Origin: Actinomycetota bacterium
GTDB taxonomy: Bacteria; Actinomycetota; Actinomycetes; S36-B12
NCBI GenBank assembly: GCA_009699015.1
Contig: WLOY01000014.1
Location: 1 to 40,261 of the forward strand
Direction of reading: 5' to 3'
Length of the DNA stretch: 40,261 nucleotides
Shown here piece by piece: positions 16,198 to 25,602 of the stretch. Each line of letters opens with the position of its first letter. Positions within the stretch are counted from its first letter, which is position 1. The notes beneath the pieces are model-generated. The model saw only the letters and a list, made by a program, of their open reading frames with translations. It had not been told where the DNA came from and ran no database searches. Both the position numbers and the translations under genes were made by a program.

Positions 16198-16232
16198 TGC
16201 ACGATTTCGGCCGATTCAGCCCGAATTTTGCA
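16198..16232. terminator. imperfect hairpin between convergent acyltransferase and adnB
   Basis: A 14-position imperfect stem, TGCACGATTTCGGC (16198-16211) against GCCCGAATTTTGCA (16219-16232), with a 7-nt loop; 12 of 14 positions pair, including wobble pairs. It lies in the 75-nt gap between convergent stops (16164 and 16240), so it could end transcription from both sides. Confidence 0.5.
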
Positions 16233-16239
16233 CGCTGTC

Positions 16240-19200
16240 CTAGATGCTCGATGGAATGCCGAGGTGGGGCACTGTGCCCCGGCCGAGACCGCGAGCCACC
16301 TCCGCTAGGTCGGGCATGGCATCGGGTCGGATGAGCTCGCCGGTGGACACCATGAAGAATCCCGCATCGATGTCGCTGAGGGGAACGTTGCGCAACTGCG
16401 ACCAGGCAATGCAGTAGATCGCCAGCTGATACGGATCAGCTCCGCTCGAGCCACCGGTCTTCCAGTCAATGACGTCGTAGCGGCCGTTGCGCTCGAAAAC
16501 CGCATCGATTCGACCCCGAACGACCCGACCGCCCAGGACGAGGGCGAACGGCTCCTCGATCGCGGCCGGTGAGCGACCCGCGAACACCGAGGCTTCGAAG
16601 GTGGCCTTCAATGCATCGAGATCCGCATCGCTTGCGATGTCCTCATCCCCGGCACCGGGGAGGTCGTCGGGGTCGAGCAGGGACTGCTGTCCGTAGCGGC
16701 TCTCGACCCATGCATGGAATGCCGTCCCTCGACGGGCGGCCGGCGCGGGCCTGCGCGGCATCGGCCGAGCGAGGTCGACGGCTAGGCCCACGGGGTCGCG
16801 CAGCGCCCTGATCAGCGAGCTGGCCGACAGCGAGGACGGAAGCGGGACGATCACCTGCTCACGACGCCTGCGACGTTCCTCGTCCAGCAGCAGCTCGGCA
16901 TCGGCATCCCACTGCTCGATCATCGCCTGCTCCGAAGCCGACAGGCCTGCGGGCAGGCCATCACGCCGAGGGTCCGCCATCGCGCCTCGCACCCGATCGG
17001 CTACGGCTGCGATGGCGCTGGCTGACTCGATCGGCGCGGGCCAGGGAAACTCGACCTCGGTTGCGCCAGCCGAGGGATTGGTGGCGCCGCCGTCAGGCTT
17101 CGGGTGCCACGCCACGATCGTGCCCATGCCGTCGAGCACTGTCTGCCTGATTGCGGACAGGTACGGCTCGGGGCCGCGCAGGGTCGACTGGGTCGGCCCC
17201 CACCAGTGCCCCGTGACGATGAGGGTGGACTCGGCTCGGGTGAGGGCCACGTAGGCGAGTCGTTCATCATCAGCCGTCTTGAGTTCCGCAAGAATCGCCT
17301 TGTACGCCTTGTGGTCCTTGTCCCTTGGCGACTCCTCCGCGCTCGGAAAGGAGTCGAGTTCGTCATTGGTGTCGGCCCGCAGCGACCACGGCACGGTCGC
17401 AGCCGACGTCGGCCACTCGGATCGCGCTGGTGCACCCGGGAAGGCGGACTTGGCCACCGAGGGGACGAATACGTGCGGGAACTCCAGGCCCTTGGACTTG
17501 TGGATGGTCATGAGTTGCACCGCATTGCCCAGAACTGCGAGGTCAAGTGGGAGTTCGACATCGAAGCGCTCGGCATCGCGCAACCTGCTGAGGAACGCCC
17601 CGAGGGATGACGTGCCGTCGAAGTCGACGAAGTCGGCCGCCAGGTCGAGGAATGACGACCACGCGTACTGCTGCTGCTGCGCCTCGGCGGCCAGGGGGCA
17701 CTCGACGTCAAGACCGGTGACCCGGCCGATCCGTGAGATCAGCTCGGTCATCGGCTCGCCGACGTGGCGCCGAAGCTCCCGAATCTCATCAGCGAATTCG
17801 GCAAGACGCCGCAGAGCTTCGGGCGAGAATCGGCCCGGGTTGCCGAGATCGAACAGCGCATCGCTGAGAGAGACCGCCTCCACCGGATCGGCACCGGCTA
17901 CCGCCTCGTCAAGGGCATCTTCAACGTCATCGGTCACGAATCGGTGCCCTCCCCCGGCGAGCTCGGCGGCTCGCACTCCAAGTGCCGCAATGTCACGCAG
18001 GCCCAGCCGAAGACGCGGCCCGGCGAGAATACGGATCATCTCGGGGTTTGCGATGGGGTTGTGGAGGATCTCCAGCATGCTGCGCAGTTCGACGACGACA
18101 GGCTGCCGCATGAGACCCGCAGCACCGTAGAGCTGGGTGGGAACGCCAGCGGTCCGAAGGAGTCGATCGAACTCCGCGAGGTCCTTCCCGGTGGCGGCGA
18201 GGATGGCAATGTCGCTCCACTGATCATCGGTGAACGACGACTCGACCCTCGACCGCCAGCCCGTGATCTGCTCGACGATCCACTCCTTCTCGGCCGCGGC
18301 GGTCTCGAAGAGGCCGACCCGGACATCGCCTGGGCCCTTGATGCCAACGTCGCCCGCCTCGAGTCGCCCAAGACCCGTATGCCGGCTGCGCAAGCCACGC
18401 GAGAGGTCATTGGCCACATCGAGGATGCTCGGACCCGATCGACGGTTGAACGTCAGTGCGTAGCGGGCGGAGGATTCTGCGACCCCGGACCGCATCACCG
18501 GAAAGTGCTCGGGGAATTGCTCGATGTTGTCAACGCTCGCCCCACGCCAGCCGTAGATCGCCTGGCATGGATCGCCGACGGCGGTCACTGGGTGGCCGTG
18601 GGCGAACAACGCCTGAAGCAGGTGCCGCTGGGCGATCGAGGTGTCCTGGTACTCGTCTAGGAGCACGACGCCGTGCCGGGCACGAACCGACGCCGCCACA
18701 TCCGGGAACCTGCGTACGATTTCGAGGGCCAGCCTCGTCTGGTCGGTGAAGTCCAGCAGGTCGCGGGACTGCTTCTCGGCACGCCATTCCCTGACGAGCA
18801 TGGCGAGCACGCGCCTGGCCTGCGCAGTCGCACGCATGCTCGCGCCGATCTTCTGAAGTGAAACATGCGAGTCGAGTTCCGCGATGAGGGCATCGTCGTG
18901 ATCGATGACCCTTTCCGGGTCGATGTCGAGCTCGCTCAGCTGGTCGTCAAGCGCGAGGACGTCGCTCGTCAGGGAAATCGGGGAGGCTCCAAGGCCGGCT
19001 ATCGGCAGCGATGTCCTGCACACCACCCGGTAGGCGAGCTGCTGCCGGGCTCCTGCGCCCAGAATCTGTGCCCCGGGCTCAAGGCCGAGGCGGATACCGT
19101 GCTCGCTCAGCAGCCGCGCCGCGAAGGCGTTGTAGGTGAGCACCTGCGGCTCCCCGACCGCTTCCTCCGCGAAGTCCTGCGCCGCATCCTTCGAGTCGTG

Positions 19201-19599
19201 GGCCAGCAAGGAGCCGTGAGCGTCGCGGGACCCTTCATCACCGGCTGCTGCGCCAGTGTCGGCGTCGGTGAACGTGCCCATGAAGTCGGGCATGAGCCCG
19301 GCCCGCTCAAGGCATCGCATATCCCTTCGCATCGAGTCGAGCAGCTGGGCTGCCGCCTTCGTGGTGAAGGTCAGGCCGATGACTGAATCCGGCCGCGCCA
19401 TTCCGCTTGCGACGAGCCAGGCGATCCGCACCGACATTGAGGTGGTCTTGCCCGAGCCGGCGCCCGCCACGACCACCGCTGGGTCAAGCGGGGCCGACAC
19501 CACTTCCCACTGCTCGTCGCTGAGCCGGAAGCCGATCGCGCGATCGAGATCCGCCCGGCTGACAGGCTGCCCCTGGCCTGACTGCTCAACCCTCCTCAC
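16240..19599 (-). CDS. adnB: AdnB subunit of the AdnAB helicase-nuclease
   Basis: A 1119-residue UvrD-like helicase with a C-terminal RecB-family nuclease. Walker A GAGSGKTT (46-53), a DEYQDTS Walker B near 320, the motif V segment MTIHKSKGLEFPHVF in the middle third, and VALTRAES (motif VI). The nuclease near the C-terminus has RRGTAFHAWVESRYG, GRIDAVFE, the catalytic DWKTG and QLAIYCIAW. AdnAB is the actinobacterial motor-nuclease for end resection of double-strand breaks. AdnB carries the dominant motor in mycobacteria. The GTG start at 19599 overlaps the adnA stop as GTGA with AGGTGG just upstream, so the operon is translationally coupled. Upstream in-frame residues are adnA shadow. Confidence 0.95.
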   Translation of the reverse strand: MRRVEQSGQGQPVSRADLDRAIGFRLSDEQWEVVSAPLDPAVVVAGAGSGKTTSMSVRIAWLVASGMARPDSVIGLTFTTKAAAQLLDSMRRDMRCLERAGLMPDFMGTFTDADTGAAAGDEGSRDAHGSLLAHDSKDAAQDFAEEAVGEPQVLTYNAFAARLLSEHGIRLGLEPGAQILGAGARQQLAYRVVCRTSLPIAGLGASPISLTSDVLALDDQLSELDIDPERVIDHDDALIAELDSHVSLQKIGASMRATAQARRVLAMLVREWRAEKQSRDLLDFTDQTRLALEIVRRFPDVAASVRARHGVVLLDEYQDTSIAQRHLLQALFAHGHPVTAVGDPCQAIYGWRGASVDNIEQFPEHFPVMRSGVAESSARYALTFNRRSGPSILDVANDLSRGLRSRHTGLGRLEAGDVGIKGPGDVRVGLFETAAAEKEWIVEQITGWRSRVESSFTDDQWSDIAILAATGKDLAEFDRLLRTAGVPTQLYGAAGLMRQPVVVELRSMLEILHNPIANPEMIRILAGPRLRLGLRDIAALGVRAAELAGGGHRFVTDDVEDALDEAVAGADPVEAVSLSDALFDLGNPGRFSPEALRRLAEFADEIRELRRHVGEPMTELISRIGRVTGLDVECPLAAEAQQQQYAWSSFLDLAADFVDFDGTSSLGAFLSRLRDAERFDVELPLDLAVLGNAVQLMTIHKSKGLEFPHVFVPSVAKSAFPGAPARSEWPTSAATVPWSLRADTNDELDSFPSAEESPRDKDHKAYKAILAELKTADDERLAYVALTRAESTLIVTGHWWGPTQSTLRGPEPYLSAIRQTVLDGMGTIVAWHPKPDGGATNPSAGATEVEFPWPAPIESASAIAAVADRVRGAMADPRRDGLPAGLSASEQAMIEQWDADAELLLDEERRRRREQVIVPLPSSLSASSLIRALRDPVGLAVDLARPMPRRPAPAARRGTAFHAWVESRYGQQSLLDPDDLPGAGDEDIASDADLDALKATFEASVFAGRSPAAIEEPFALVLGGRVVRGRIDAVFERNGRYDVIDWKTGGSSGADPYQLAIYCIAWSQLRNVPLSDIDAGFFMVSTGELIRPDAMPDLAEVARGLGRGTVPHLGIPSSI

Positions 19600-22500
19600 A
19601 GGACCACCTGCTCGCCTTGACGCTGCGACGGGCACACGAGTCGGTACGCGCAGAACCGGCATCCCGAGTTGGGCTTCGCCACGAAGCCCTCGCCCCGAAG
19701 GAGCTCGGCCGCCTCGCCCAGCTCGATCTCGATCCAGGTGGGGGATTCGGGTCCGAGCGGCTCTTGAAACTGAACCTTCGGATCCGAGGCACCTGCGGTG
19801 GCCGGCACTCGCAACTGCACGAGGGCAGCACCGCCTACCTCCGCGCCATTCTCGCGCAGCAGCAGTTGATAGACGCCGAGTTGCGCATGCGAAGGCAGGG
19901 TGGTGTCGGACGCGGGCTTGCGGATGTTCTTCAGGTCGATCGCCACGGTGCGACCTAGGCCATCTTGCTCAATGCGGTCCAGGAAGCCACGTAGTCGCAC
20001 GGCCTCCGATCCGCCGTCGGTCGTGGGCACCGAGATCTCGGCTCGGTACTCATGCTCGGTTGCGAGGAGGACGCGATCACACCGCAGGTGGTACACGAGG
20101 AATCGCGAAAGTGCCTCCCGGGCCTCGGCCCGCTCACTCGCCGACTGCCATGCCGCCTCGAATCGAAGGTCGCGCCACACGCGATCGACGAGGGCATCCA
20201 TGCTGTCGAGGTCGGCCGGAACCTCGCCCTTGGCCACGTAGTCGGCAACCGCGTGGATGACACTGCCGAACTTCGTCGAGGAGGGACGGGAGACATCCGC
20301 ATGGGCGTCGTGCTCCAGAAACCACTTGAGCGGGCAGGTGAGGATCGATTCGAGGCCGCTGCCTGACAGGGCAATCGGCTGATCCGGCGGTCGCACGGGT
20401 CGCTCATTCACGGTTTCCGCGCGCATGCCCCACCAGTGGTCAGGATCAGCCACCCGCACCAACGGCTCCCCCGCGTCGCCTCGAGCGCTCGCAAGGCGCC
20501 CCAGCCTCTCGATCGCAGCGCTGCGTAGGCCCTGCGAGGCACCCGGGTCTGATGCGACGACTCGCAGGTGCGCCACCAGTCCGTGGGTTGAGGCAGCGAA
20601 GGCGGGCCGGCCATGGATCCGATTCGGCTCGATGCGCAGGTCGTCGATGAATCGACTCGGTTGCGGACCGCCGCCGGAATCCGAGGCCAGGCTGGCAACG
20701 GTGACGCGCCGCCGGGCCCGGGTCAGGGCGACGAAGAACAGCCGGCGCTCCTCGGCGAGCAGGTCAGCGGGTCGTACTGGATCGCCGACGCCGGCACGGG
20801 TGAGCCGGTCAGGTTCGAGCACAGAGCCTCGCGTTCGCAGGTCCGGCCAGACGCCCTCCTCCGCCCCCACAATCCAGACGGCATCCCACTCCAGGCCCTT
20901 GGCACGATGGGCGGTGAGAATCCGAACGGCGTCGATGCTCACCGATCGCTCGGCGATCGGCTCCGCGGGAATCTGCTGCTCGCGAAGGGAGATGAGCAGG
21001 TTCTTCATGCCGACGAAGCCCCGGAATCGCGCCGAGGCACGCTCAGCGGTCTCGAAGAGGGCGAGCACCGCATCGATGTTGTGATGGGCCGAGTAGGAGC
21101 CGCCGAGGGCCTGCTGGCGAAGCCGCTCGGACCAGCCGTGGAGGGTCGACCCCCCAACCTGCCCTGACCACAGGGTCCACAGGACCTCGGCGGGCGACGC
21201 GCCCCTGGCGACCTGCCCGCTGGCGGCCTCGATGAGCAGGCGCATGCGATCGACGCTCGCGAACAGGTCGGCATCGCTGTCATCACGGTCGATGGTGAGG
21301 GTGCCACGGAGCAGGTCTCGAATGAGCTCATCGGACGAGACGGGCGTGACGGTCGGGTCCGCGACACGGGCCTGGGTGCGAAGCAGGCGCCCAAGGCGCC
21401 TGAGCTGCCATGAATCGAGGTCGCCGAGCGGGGGTCGCAGGAGATCAATCGCCGATGCGGCACTCATGCGGCCCGGGTCGCAGGCGACCTCGAGGGCGCC
21501 GAGGAGCACCGCCACCGCCGGCTCAAGGCGCAGCGGCACCTCATCGGCAGCAACGGCGGCCGGAACCCCCGCTTGGACCATCGCCCGCTGCACGAGGGGA
21601 ATCGACTGGGATGACCGAACGATGACCGCCATGCTCGACCACGCCCGGCCCTCACGCAGGTGCGCATGCTGAACCTGCTGGGCGACATGCGCGGCGCGGG
21701 TTGATTCGCTGTCGAAGCAGCCGACGACCACCTCGCCCTCGAGCGCCGGGTCGCAGACCGGATTGCGATGGGCGTGCGCTGTTGCGGGCTCGAGCTGGCG
21801 GAGGGGTCGCCTTCCGATCACCCGGGACGCAGCGCCTCGGATATCGGGACCGAATCGCCTCGTGCGGCGCAGCACGACAGTCGGGGCAGGCAAACCGCCC
21901 GGGGCGCGGAACCGGTTGGGGAAGTCGAAGATCCCGGTGACGTCAGCCCCGCGGAACGCATAGATCGACTGATCCGGGTCACCAACCGCGATGATCGCCG
22001 TGCGCGGCCCAACCAGCGCCTCGAGCAGCGCAACCTGGAGCGGGTCGGTGTCCTGGTACTCGTCGACGAACACCGCCCGGAACTGGCCGTGAAGGGCCAG
22101 CCGGCCTTGCGGCGACCGCGCCCAGATCACCGCCCGATGAAGGAGTTCGGCATAGTCCACGACATTCTCGAGGACCATGACCTCGCTCTCCTGCCGGGCG
22201 AGGATCCCCAGCGCCTCCCACGCGGGCCGGCCCGACTTGGCGCCGATGCGCTGCAATTGGAGCGGCTCAAGCCCAAGTTCCTTCGCTCGAGCAAGGACCG
22301 CCCTCACTTCGTTTGCCAAGCCGAGCGTGTGAAGGGCCCCGGACAAGTCCTCCGGCCAGGTGACCGCGCCGTCGGCGACCGCACCTAGCAGGAGATCGCG
22401 GATCCGGACATCCTCCTCGGCACCGGACAGGAGTCGCGGTGGCTCCCGGTATTCCTCCTGGGTGCCGTTCTGCAGCGTCAGGCCGTAGGCGAAAGCGTGG

Positions 22501-22796
22501 AAGGTCGCGACGGTCGGCAGCAGACCGCCCCCGAGTCGGGTGACGACCCGATCGCGCAATTCGCCGGCGGCCCGCTTGCCGAAGGTCAGCGCGAGGACGG
22601 ACGATGCCGGCAGTGGATCGACCGGATCGTTGATCCTGGCGGCGATCGCCTCGACGATGGTCGTGGTCTTGCCGGTGCCCGGGCCGGCGAGCACGAGCAG
22701 GGGGCCGACCCGATGATCGACGACCTGCTGCTGCTCCTCATCGAGCCTCGGGGCCACGGATGCCTGCAGCGGCGAGGCGTCGAGAACGAACGACAT
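19596..22796 (-). CDS. adnA: AdnA subunit of the AdnAB helicase-nuclease
   Basis: A 1066-residue protein. Walker A GPGTGKTT (38-45), Walker B FVDEYQDTDPLQ followed by VGDPDQSIYAFRGAD, and HRAKGLEWDAVWIVG further on. The C-terminal AddB/RecB-like nuclease has RLRGFLDRIE, DLKN and QLGVYQLLL. An iron-sulfur cluster is indicated by LTCPLKW and three late cysteines (Cys1046, Cys1049, Cys1055 in CRFCAYRLVC). Motor plus Fe-S nuclease in each subunit is the AdnAB plan, distinct from RecBCD. ATG 22796 has GGGGAGGG just upstream and is preferred. ATG 22817 would be 8 nt from a GATAGT -10 and could be a leaderless start. It heads the adnAB operon and diverges from the flippase gene. Confidence 0.95.
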   Translation of the reverse strand: MSFVLDASPLQASVAPRLDEEQQQVVDHRVGPLLVLAGPGTGKTTTIVEAIAARINDPVDPLPASSVLALTFGKRAAGELRDRVVTRLGGGLLPTVATFHAFAYGLTLQNGTQEEYREPPRLLSGAEEDVRIRDLLLGAVADGAVTWPEDLSGALHTLGLANEVRAVLARAKELGLEPLQLQRIGAKSGRPAWEALGILARQESEVMVLENVVDYAELLHRAVIWARSPQGRLALHGQFRAVFVDEYQDTDPLQVALLEALVGPRTAIIAVGDPDQSIYAFRGADVTGIFDFPNRFRAPGGLPAPTVVLRRTRRFGPDIRGAASRVIGRRPLRQLEPATAHAHRNPVCDPALEGEVVVGCFDSESTRAAHVAQQVQHAHLREGRAWSSMAVIVRSSQSIPLVQRAMVQAGVPAAVAADEVPLRLEPAVAVLLGALEVACDPGRMSAASAIDLLRPPLGDLDSWQLRRLGRLLRTQARVADPTVTPVSSDELIRDLLRGTLTIDRDDSDADLFASVDRMRLLIEAASGQVARGASPAEVLWTLWSGQVGGSTLHGWSERLRQQALGGSYSAHHNIDAVLALFETAERASARFRGFVGMKNLLISLREQQIPAEPIAERSVSIDAVRILTAHRAKGLEWDAVWIVGAEEGVWPDLRTRGSVLEPDRLTRAGVGDPVRPADLLAEERRLFFVALTRARRRVTVASLASDSGGGPQPSRFIDDLRIEPNRIHGRPAFAASTHGLVAHLRVVASDPGASQGLRSAAIERLGRLASARGDAGEPLVRVADPDHWWGMRAETVNERPVRPPDQPIALSGSGLESILTCPLKWFLEHDAHADVSRPSSTKFGSVIHAVADYVAKGEVPADLDSMDALVDRVWRDLRFEAAWQSASERAEAREALSRFLVYHLRCDRVLLATEHEYRAEISVPTTDGGSEAVRLRGFLDRIEQDGLGRTVAIDLKNIRKPASDTTLPSHAQLGVYQLLLRENGAEVGGAALVQLRVPATAGASDPKVQFQEPLGPESPTWIEIELGEAAELLRGEGFVAKPNSGCRFCAYRLVCPSQRQGEQVVL

Positions 22797-22825
22797 GGAC
22801 CCTCCCCGTGTTTGCATGGGTCATG

Positions 22826-22831
22826 ACTATC
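22826..22831 (-). promoter_or_regulatory. possible -10 element for adnAB
   Basis: Minus strand GATAGT. The transcript would begin near 22818, giving either a short leader carrying the GGGGAGGG Shine-Dalgarno before ATG 22796, or a leaderless start at ATG 22817. Confidence 0.4.
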
Positions 22832-22843
22832 AGCAGCGTCTGA

Positions 22844-22849
22844 CAAGAT
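22844..22849 (+). promoter_or_regulatory. possible leaderless -10 for the flippase/pseudokinase gene
   Basis: CAAGAT, 6 nt (GCTCAG), then GTG 22856. It lies 12 nt from the divergent adnA -10 candidate. Confidence 0.4.
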
Positions 22850-22855
22850 GCTCAG

Positions 22856-25297
22856 GTGTCCACCGAGGAGAGCGGATCAGGGTTCGGGGCAGCCGCCCGT
22901 TCCTCTGTTGGCGCGCCCGGAAATACCGCCCCGGGGGAGATCCTTCCCGATGCGTTCATCAGCGCCGACGAGTTCCCTCGGCGCGTTCGCCGCCCGCTCG
23001 ACCTCGCCCGGTTCACCGCGTCCCTCGTGCTCACCGCGAGCATCGTCCTGGTCGCGTGGTTCGCGACTAGCACGACCGCTGGCATCGGCACCGACCTCTC
23101 GACCGGGGCCCAGCTCCTGCCGAGCCTCATCGTCCTCGCACTGAACATCATCGGGGGCATCGGCACCCTCGGGCTGCCGATCGCCGCGTCCATCGCCCTC
23201 GTGGTCCGCCGCCGCCTCCGCCAGCTCTTCGACGCCCTCGTCGCGCTCCTCGTCGCGATCGTCGTCCTCACCATCGCGACGAACGTCATCTCCGGCCTTG
23301 ACTCGCCCCGGCTTCTCGCCGCCCTCGCCGGATCCGCGAACGAGGGCAGCACGGCCACTGCCCCGATTCTCGGCGGGCTCATCGCCTTCATCACCGTCGC
23401 TCGGCTCATGGGCCGGCGGCCCTGGAATGTCCTGAGCATCCTGGTGATCGGCTCGCTCGTCACGGTCGCCGTCCTGAACTCGGGGATCGCACTCGCGGGC
23501 GTCGGGGTATCACTGTCGATCGGCTGGGCGATCGGCCTCATCTGCCGATATGTGCTCGGCACCCCGACCACCCGGCCAAGCTCAGCGGAGATCGTCGCCG
23601 CCCTGACCCGGGGCGGGTTCACGATCACATCGCTCTCCGCCGAGGTCACGACGAGCCGAGGTCGCCGCTATCGCGCCGTCACCTCCACCGGCCAGCAGAT
23701 GCGAATCGCCGTGCTCGACCGCGACCTCGAGGGCGCGGGCCTCGTCAGTTCCATCTGGACCGCGGTGCGCCTGCGCAGCGAGACCGGGAGCGGCGCCTTC
23801 AACATGCGACGTTCCCTCGACCACACCGCGCTCATGTCCTACGCCGGCGAGGCAGCGGGCGCCCCGATGCCGCGGCTCCTCCTTGCCTCCGAGGTCGGTC
23901 CCGACTCCAGCCTCCTCGCCTTCGAGCACATCGACGGCATGGTCTTCTCCGACGCCACCGATCTCACCGACACCGATCTCGACGATGCCTGGCGCGCCGT
24001 GAAGATCCTGCACGACCACCAGATCAGCCACCGGCGCCTCTCGGCCGATCACCTCATCCGGGCAACGGACGGCGGAGTGCAGATCATCGGATACGACGGC
24101 GGGACCGTTGCGGCCGGCGACGTGTCGATGCGCATCGATCTCGCCGAGATGCTCTGCACGCTCGCGCTCATCGTCGGAGTCGACCGGGCGGTGGCGTCTG
24201 GGCAGCGGGTACTCGGCGACGCCGGCCTCCTCCGCGCCCTGCCGACCCTTCAGCCTGTCGCGCTCTCCTGGACCACCCGTCGCGCCATGCGCAAGAACAA
24301 GCAACTCATGGTGAGCCTGAGGGACGTCCTGCTCGAGAGCCGCCCTGGGGAGCCCGTCGAGCAGATCCGGCTCGAACGGGTGAAGATCCGCACGCTCGTC
24401 ATGATCGTCGTCGGCTCCATCGCCGGCTACGTCCTGCTCTCGCAACTCGCCCAGGTCGACCTCGCGACCCTCATCACCTCCGCGAACGGCTGGTGGGTCC
24501 TCGCAGCCCTTGTCCTGAGCCTCATCACCTACGTCGGCGCAGCTTGGTCCCTCTCAGGTTTCGTTCCCGAGCGGCTCGCGCTCCATCGGACGATTCTCGC
24601 GCAACTCGCCGGCGACTTCGCGACCCTCGTCTCCCCCCCAACCCTGGGCGCCGTCGCCATCAACATGCGATTCCTCCAGCGCGCAGGCCTGCATCCTGCG
24701 CTCGCCGCTGCCTCGGTGGGAGTCTCGCAGGTGATGGCCTTCGTCTTCCACATCCTCCTGCTCTTCGCCTTCGGCATCGCGGCCGGCACTCAGCACGACT
24801 TCACCTTCAACCCCCCTCGCCTCGTCGTCATCGCCATCGCGGCAGTCGCGGTGCTCGTCCTTGCCCTGCTCGCCGTTCCCGCAATTCGCCGTCTCATCAC
24901 CGACCGGGTCCGGCCAACGCTGCGAGAGGTGGTACCCCGGCTTGTCACGCTGGCGCAACGGCCATACAAGCTCCTCGAGGGCGTCGGCGGCATCCTCGTC
25001 CTCAACCTCGCCTACATCGGGGTCCTCATCGCCTGCGTTCACGCCTTCGGCGGCGAGTTGAGCATCGCGGTCATCGCGGTGGTCTACCTCGCGGGCGCCA
25101 CCATCGGCCAGGCCGCACCGACACCCGGCGGACTCGGCGCGGTTGAGGCCGCCCTCTCAGCCGGTCTCACGGCAGCCGGCCTTGACGGCGGCGTCGCCGT
25201 GTCGGCCGTCCTCCTCTACCGGCTCGTCACCTTCTGGCTGCCGACCCTGCCGGGCTACTGGTCCTTCAACTGGCTAACGAAGAAGGGCGCCCTCTAG
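22856..25297 (+). CDS. membrane protein: TM block, degenerate kinase-like domain, LPG-synthase-type flippase domain
   Basis: An 813-residue protein in three parts. Residues about 40-230 hold roughly six membrane helices. Residues about 250-490 resemble a protein/aminoglycoside kinase fold in degraded form: MRIAVLDRD in the ATP-lysine region, HRRLSADHLI where HRDLxxxN is expected, and IGYDGG where DFG is expected. Residues about 510-805 are the lysylphosphatidylglycerol-synthase TM domain (PF03706 type), including GDFATLVSPPTLGAVAINMR and PTPGGLGAVEAALSAG. The soluble MprF aminoacyltransferase domain is absent, so lipid flipping rather than synthesis is likelier. GTG 22856 is set by position and by CAAGAT 6 nt upstream. 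It diverges from adnA; no functional link to repair is evident. Confidence 0.85.
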   Translation: MSTEESGSGFGAAARSSVGAPGNTAPGEILPDAFISADEFPRRVRRPLDLARFTASLVLTASIVLVAWFATSTTAGIGTDLSTGAQLLPSLIVLALNIIGGIGTLGLPIAASIALVVRRRLRQLFDALVALLVAIVVLTIATNVISGLDSPRLLAALAGSANEGSTATAPILGGLIAFITVARLMGRRPWNVLSILVIGSLVTVAVLNSGIALAGVGVSLSIGWAIGLICRYVLGTPTTRPSSAEIVAALTRGGFTITSLSAEVTTSRGRRYRAVTSTGQQMRIAVLDRDLEGAGLVSSIWTAVRLRSETGSGAFNMRRSLDHTALMSYAGEAAGAPMPRLLLASEVGPDSSLLAFEHIDGMVFSDATDLTDTDLDDAWRAVKILHDHQISHRRLSADHLIRATDGGVQIIGYDGGTVAAGDVSMRIDLAEMLCTLALIVGVDRAVASGQRVLGDAGLLRALPTLQPVALSWTTRRAMRKNKQLMVSLRDVLLESRPGEPVEQIRLERVKIRTLVMIVVGSIAGYVLLSQLAQVDLATLITSANGWWVLAALVLSLITYVGAAWSLSGFVPERLALHRTILAQLAGDFATLVSPPTLGAVAINMRFLQRAGLHPALAAASVGVSQVMAFVFHILLLFAFGIAAGTQHDFTFNPPRLVVIAIAAVAVLVLALLAVPAIRRLITDRVRPTLREVVPRLVTLAQRPYKLLEGVGGILVLNLAYIGVLIACVHAFGGELSIAVIAVVYLAGATIGQAAPTPGGLGAVEAALSAGLTAAGLDGGVAVSAVLLYRLVTFWLPTLPGYWSFNWLTKKGAL

Positions 25298-25348
25298 CCT
25301 CGCCCCGGCGCCCGCTGGCCCGAGAGTGCAGCAACCTGCGACGAGCGG

Positions 25349-25354
25349 CACAAT
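25349..25354 (+). promoter_or_regulatory. possible leaderless -10 for the CDGSH gene
   Basis: CACAAT, 6 nt (GCTCGC), then ATG 25361. It lies in the 63-nt gap after the flippase gene, so the CDGSH gene may have its own promoter. Confidence 0.4.
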
Positions 25355-25360
25355 GCTCGC

Positions 25361-25588
25361 ATGAGCGAATCCACGAGTCAGCAGGCCAGCGCATCCGTCA
25401 CCATCACCGTAGGAGCCGACGGACCCCTCGCGGTCGTTGGCCCGGTCGAGATCATCGCAGCAGACGGAACGGTCCTGCGCGAGACGAGCAAGGCCTACCT
25501 GTGCCGCTGCGGGCACTCCGCGAACAAGCCCTTCTGCGACGGCGCCCACAAGCGCGAGGGCTTCGCTGACGCAGGTCTTGGCGGGTAG
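25361..25588 (+). CDS. CDGSH iron-sulfur domain protein
   Basis: A 75-residue protein. The C-terminal half holds the full CDGSH motif as CRCGHSANKPFCDGAHK (about residues 47-63), giving the 3-Cys/1-His ligand set of a [2Fe-2S] cluster. The N-terminal half (VTITVGADGPLAVVGPVEII) is a beta-rich segment common in the bacterial single-domain group. No signal or membrane segment, so cytosolic. The role of bacterial CDGSH proteins is unsettled, with redox or Fe-S handling the usual suggestion. The stop is 14 nt from the convergent moeZ stop, with no clear terminator between them. Confidence 0.92.
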   Translation: MSESTSQQASASVTITVGADGPLAVVGPVEIIAADGTVLRETSKAYLCRCGHSANKPFCDGAHKREGFADAGLGG

Positions 25589-25602
25589 CACCCGACCGGC
25601 CG

